Of a stretch of 64,000 bases of DNA, positions 62,426-64,000 are shown piece after piece (within the stretch, counting starts at the first letter, position 1; every line of letters begins with the position of its first letter). A program made the translations under genes and the position numbers. The notes beneath the pieces are model-generated. The model was not told the DNA's origin. It worked only from the letters and a program-made list of their open reading frames with translations, and ran no database searches. Origin of the DNA: Vibrio fluvialis. Lineage in GTDB: Bacteria; Pseudomonadota; Gammaproteobacteria; Enterobacterales; Vibrionaceae. The stretch spans positions 930,001 to 994,000 of the forward strand of contig NZ_UHIP01000001.1 of assembly GCF_900460245.1 (NCBI RefSeq). Reading direction: 5' to 3'.

Positions 62426-62875
62426 ATGCATTACTTACGTGTTGAACCTGATGACATTCCGATGTCACTGCTGTTGGAAGCTGATCCGTCGCCGCAAAAC
62501 ATCGCAACGTATTTGCAGGACGCGTGGTGTTTTGCCGTCACGCTTCACGGCGCCGTGATTGGCGCTTGCGTGGTGAAAGCGTTGGATGAGATTACCGCTG
62601 AGATTTTTAATGTGTCGGTCGCTGCACCATTTCAGCAGCGGGGGATTGGTTCTGAGCTGCTGCGGTTTGCGTTGCATGAGCTGAAAGATAGCAACGTGCA
62701 GCGTGTTGAGCTGGGCACGGGCACTTTTGGTTATCAACTGACCTATTATCAACGGCTCGGTTTTCGGGTGGACGGCGTGCTGAAAGATCACTTTCTCAAG
62801 CACTATCCGGAGCCGATTTTCGAGCAGGGCATTCAGCATCAGGATATGCTGCGTTTGTCCTTGAATTTAAACTGA
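62426..62875 (+). CDS. GNAT-family N-acetyltransferase
   Basis: The 149-residue protein has the acetyl-CoA-binding motif A (VSVAAPFQQRGIGSELLRFA) and the family motif B region (ELGTGTFGYQLTYYQRLGFR). The acceptor substrate is unknown. It is a single gene between the AraC gene and the next small gene, all in the same direction. Confidence 0.88.
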   Translation: MHYLRVEPDDIPMSLLLEADPSPQNIATYLQDAWCFAVTLHGAVIGACVVKALDEITAEIFNVSVAAPFQQRGIGSELLRFALHELKDSNVQRVELGTGTFGYQLTYYQRLGFRVDGVLKDHFLKHYPEPIFEQGIQHQDMLRLSLNLN

Positions 62876-62931
62876 CTTTGAACCGTCCTTCTATTTACTG
62901 AATCTGCGCGATTTTAACTGGAGAACAAGAC

Positions 62932-63288
62932 GTGATTTTTACTCCCTCATCTCAACCGATGGAAAATGGCCCTGCGCTGTGCGACGCGCTGAAAGACTTC
63001 CTCATCGCCCATAAAAGTACCTTTCAGGACAAGTTGATCCCCGATCTCTCCTACATCGATGACATGGCGCACAACGTCAATGGCATCGAGATTCAGTCGG
63101 TGCATCATTTGGCGGATAACCGCTATCAAATTGAATACAGCTACGATTGGGAGCTGTTTCTGGGGTGTTCGGACATCAATCAGTCTGGCATCGGGCACGA
63201 CCACATTCGCTTTACCCTCAGCCCCGAAGGCCAAATCAACATGGAATACCTGTTCCCTGATGAACTCGACACTAGCGATGAGCTGTGA
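62932..63288 (+). CDS. Small conserved-looking protein of unknown function
   Basis: A 118-residue frame from GTG 62932 (GGAGAAC upstream), acidic, with YQIEYSYDWELFLGCSDINQ and GHDHIRFTLSPEGQINMEYL. The pattern suggests a soluble alpha/beta fold. No family recognised. The stop overlaps the methyltransferase start (ATGA-like TGATG), so the two are co-translated. Confidence 0.65.
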   Translation: MIFTPSSQPMENGPALCDALKDFLIAHKSTFQDKLIPDLSYIDDMAHNVNGIEIQSVHHLADNRYQIEYSYDWELFLGCSDINQSGIGHDHIRFTLSPEGQINMEYLFPDELDTSDEL

Positions 63289-63890
63289 TGGAAGACAACA
63301 CTAAGATTTGGCGGGAATATTACGAACAGGCCATTTCACGTCCGCATCTCCAGCGAACAGAGTTGGCGGTCAAACTTAATCAGTCCCGCACACGTGTTGC
63401 GGTGGATTGCGGATGCGGCACCGGGAGCGATATCCAGTATCTGGCGCAGCAGGGATATCAGGTGCACGGTTTCGATGTGAATTCCGATGCAACAGCGCTA
63501 TGCAAAGCAAGGTTTGCAGAAAATGCGTTGGTTGAAATTGAGCAGGCCGCTTTTGAGTCTTTCGACTACCCCAAAGCGGGCATCGTGATTGCCAACTCCA
63601 GTTTGTTCTTTGCCAACCCTGACCAGTTTCAGGAGGCTTGGTATAAGATCGAAGCGTGTTTGGAGGCTGGCGGCGTATTTGCTGGTGATTTCATGGGTGA
63701 AAAAGACAGTTGGGCGAACAACTATCGCGGCCCGACGACACCCCTCACCGAATCGCAAGTGACGTCTCTATTTACCCATTTCGATGTCGTCCGATTCTTT
63801 GAACGTGACGAAAGCGCCAAAACCGCATTGGGCAGAATGAAACACTGGCATACCTATTCCGTGGTGGCGGTGAAGCGTTCTCTCGCATGA
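63288..63890 (+). CDS. Class I SAM-dependent methyltransferase
   Basis: About 200 residues from ATG 63288 (MEDNTKIWREYYEQAISRPH). SAM-binding motif I is VAVDCGCGTGSDIQYLAQQG and motif II is VHGFDVNSD. The tellurite-resistance (TehB)-like pattern IVIANSSLFFANPDQFQEAW is present. The substrate is unknown. It overlaps the preceding small gene by one base. Confidence 0.85.
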   Translation: MEDNTKIWREYYEQAISRPHLQRTELAVKLNQSRTRVAVDCGCGTGSDIQYLAQQGYQVHGFDVNSDATALCKARFAENALVEIEQAAFESFDYPKAGIVIANSSLFFANPDQFQEAWYKIEACLEAGGVFAGDFMGEKDSWANNYRGPTTPLTESQVTSLFTHFDVVRFFERDESAKTALGRMKHWHTYSVVAVKRSLA

Positions 63891-63950
63891 TTCGAATGCT
63901 AAACAACCCGATTTTCTAGCCACCATGTTACTTTAGAACGAGGAGAAGGG

Positions 63951-64000
63951 ATGACACCTGCACCGATTAAACCTGAGATCAGCTTTGATGATTTTGCCAA
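63951..64000 (+). CDS. Start of a probable CsaA-type tRNA-binding protein (truncated by window end)
   Basis: Only 16 codons are visible (MTPAPIKPEISFDDFA, K) after a strong AGGAG site. The ISFDDFAK start resembles the N-terminus of CsaA/tRNA-binding-domain proteins (ISxxDFxKVD). Too little is present for certainty. Confidence 0.45.
   Translation, partial: MTPAPIKPEISFDDFA

Overview
The window looks like a Vibrio replicon, probably the second chromosome of a species with lateral flagella. It opens with a lateral-type flagellar cluster (fliM-N-P-Q-R-flhB on the minus strand, motY-lafK-fliE-F-G-H-I-J on the plus strand). Next comes the order tesB, ybaY, atl, ffs known from enterobacteria. Flagellar and housekeeping genes are about 50% GC; much of 19-34 kb and 44-50 kb is clearly AT-richer. 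The species is not determined; a member of the V. fluvialis/furnissii type with both polar and lateral flagella would fit.

Layout. 1-12.2 kb: flagellar export, switch and basal-body genes. 12.2-18.9 kb: a cysteine-synthase-like enzyme with a divergent Lrp-type regulator, a 37-residue membrane peptide, tesB, ybaY, atl, a membrane protein and a substrate-binding/GGDEF protein. 18.9-19.1 kb: the SRP RNA gene ffs. 19.1-34.2 kb: a Tn7-like, CRISPR-associated transposon of the I-F3 type placed immediately behind ffs. It carries tnsA-tnsB-tnsC, an Xre repressor, a winged-helix gene, a SIR2-STAND defence-like cargo gene, tniQ, cas8f (split by an IS3-family insertion), cas7f, cas6f and a small CRISPR array. 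34.4-44.4 kb: accessory genes including an HPP-CBS membrane protein, a VpsT/CsgD-like regulator, a degenerate EAL-CBS protein, DUF2913, DUF1456 and several small unknown genes. 45.0-48.9 kb: a methanobactin-type RiPP operon. 48.9-49.9 kb: one or two integron attC sites and one cassette gene. 50-61 kb: small redox and efflux operons with divergent MarR and AraC regulators, a cold-shock gene, and a MocR-regulated 2-oxoacid:ferredoxin oxidoreductase pair. 61-64 kb: a PEBP protein, AraC, GNAT, a methyltransferase and the start of a probable CsaA.

The strongest observation is at the end of the CRISPR array. The last spacer is only 20 nt. It is followed by a diverged repeat whose hairpin is kept by a compensatory change. 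It matches the neighbouring ffs gene at 16 of 20 positions, with three of the four mismatches at positions 6, 12 and 18. The end of that match lies exactly 49 bp from the transposon end. This is the element's own homing guide, and it is 12 nt (two Cas7 steps) shorter than the standard spacers. Three copies of a 17-bp palindrome (two by xre, one before tniQ) indicate that Xre controls the tniQ-cas operon. The IS insertion in cas8f, with a 4-bp target duplication, suggests the element has recently lost RNA-guided transposition. I could not find the distal transposon end in the window.

The second system is the methanobactin-like cluster: a 23-residue precursor with one Cys, two MNIO (DUF692-type) proteins, an MbnC-like partner and a MATE exporter. 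It has its own promoter, an overlapping operator and a hairpin separating precursor from enzymes. No TonB receptor or dedicated regulator is adjacent.
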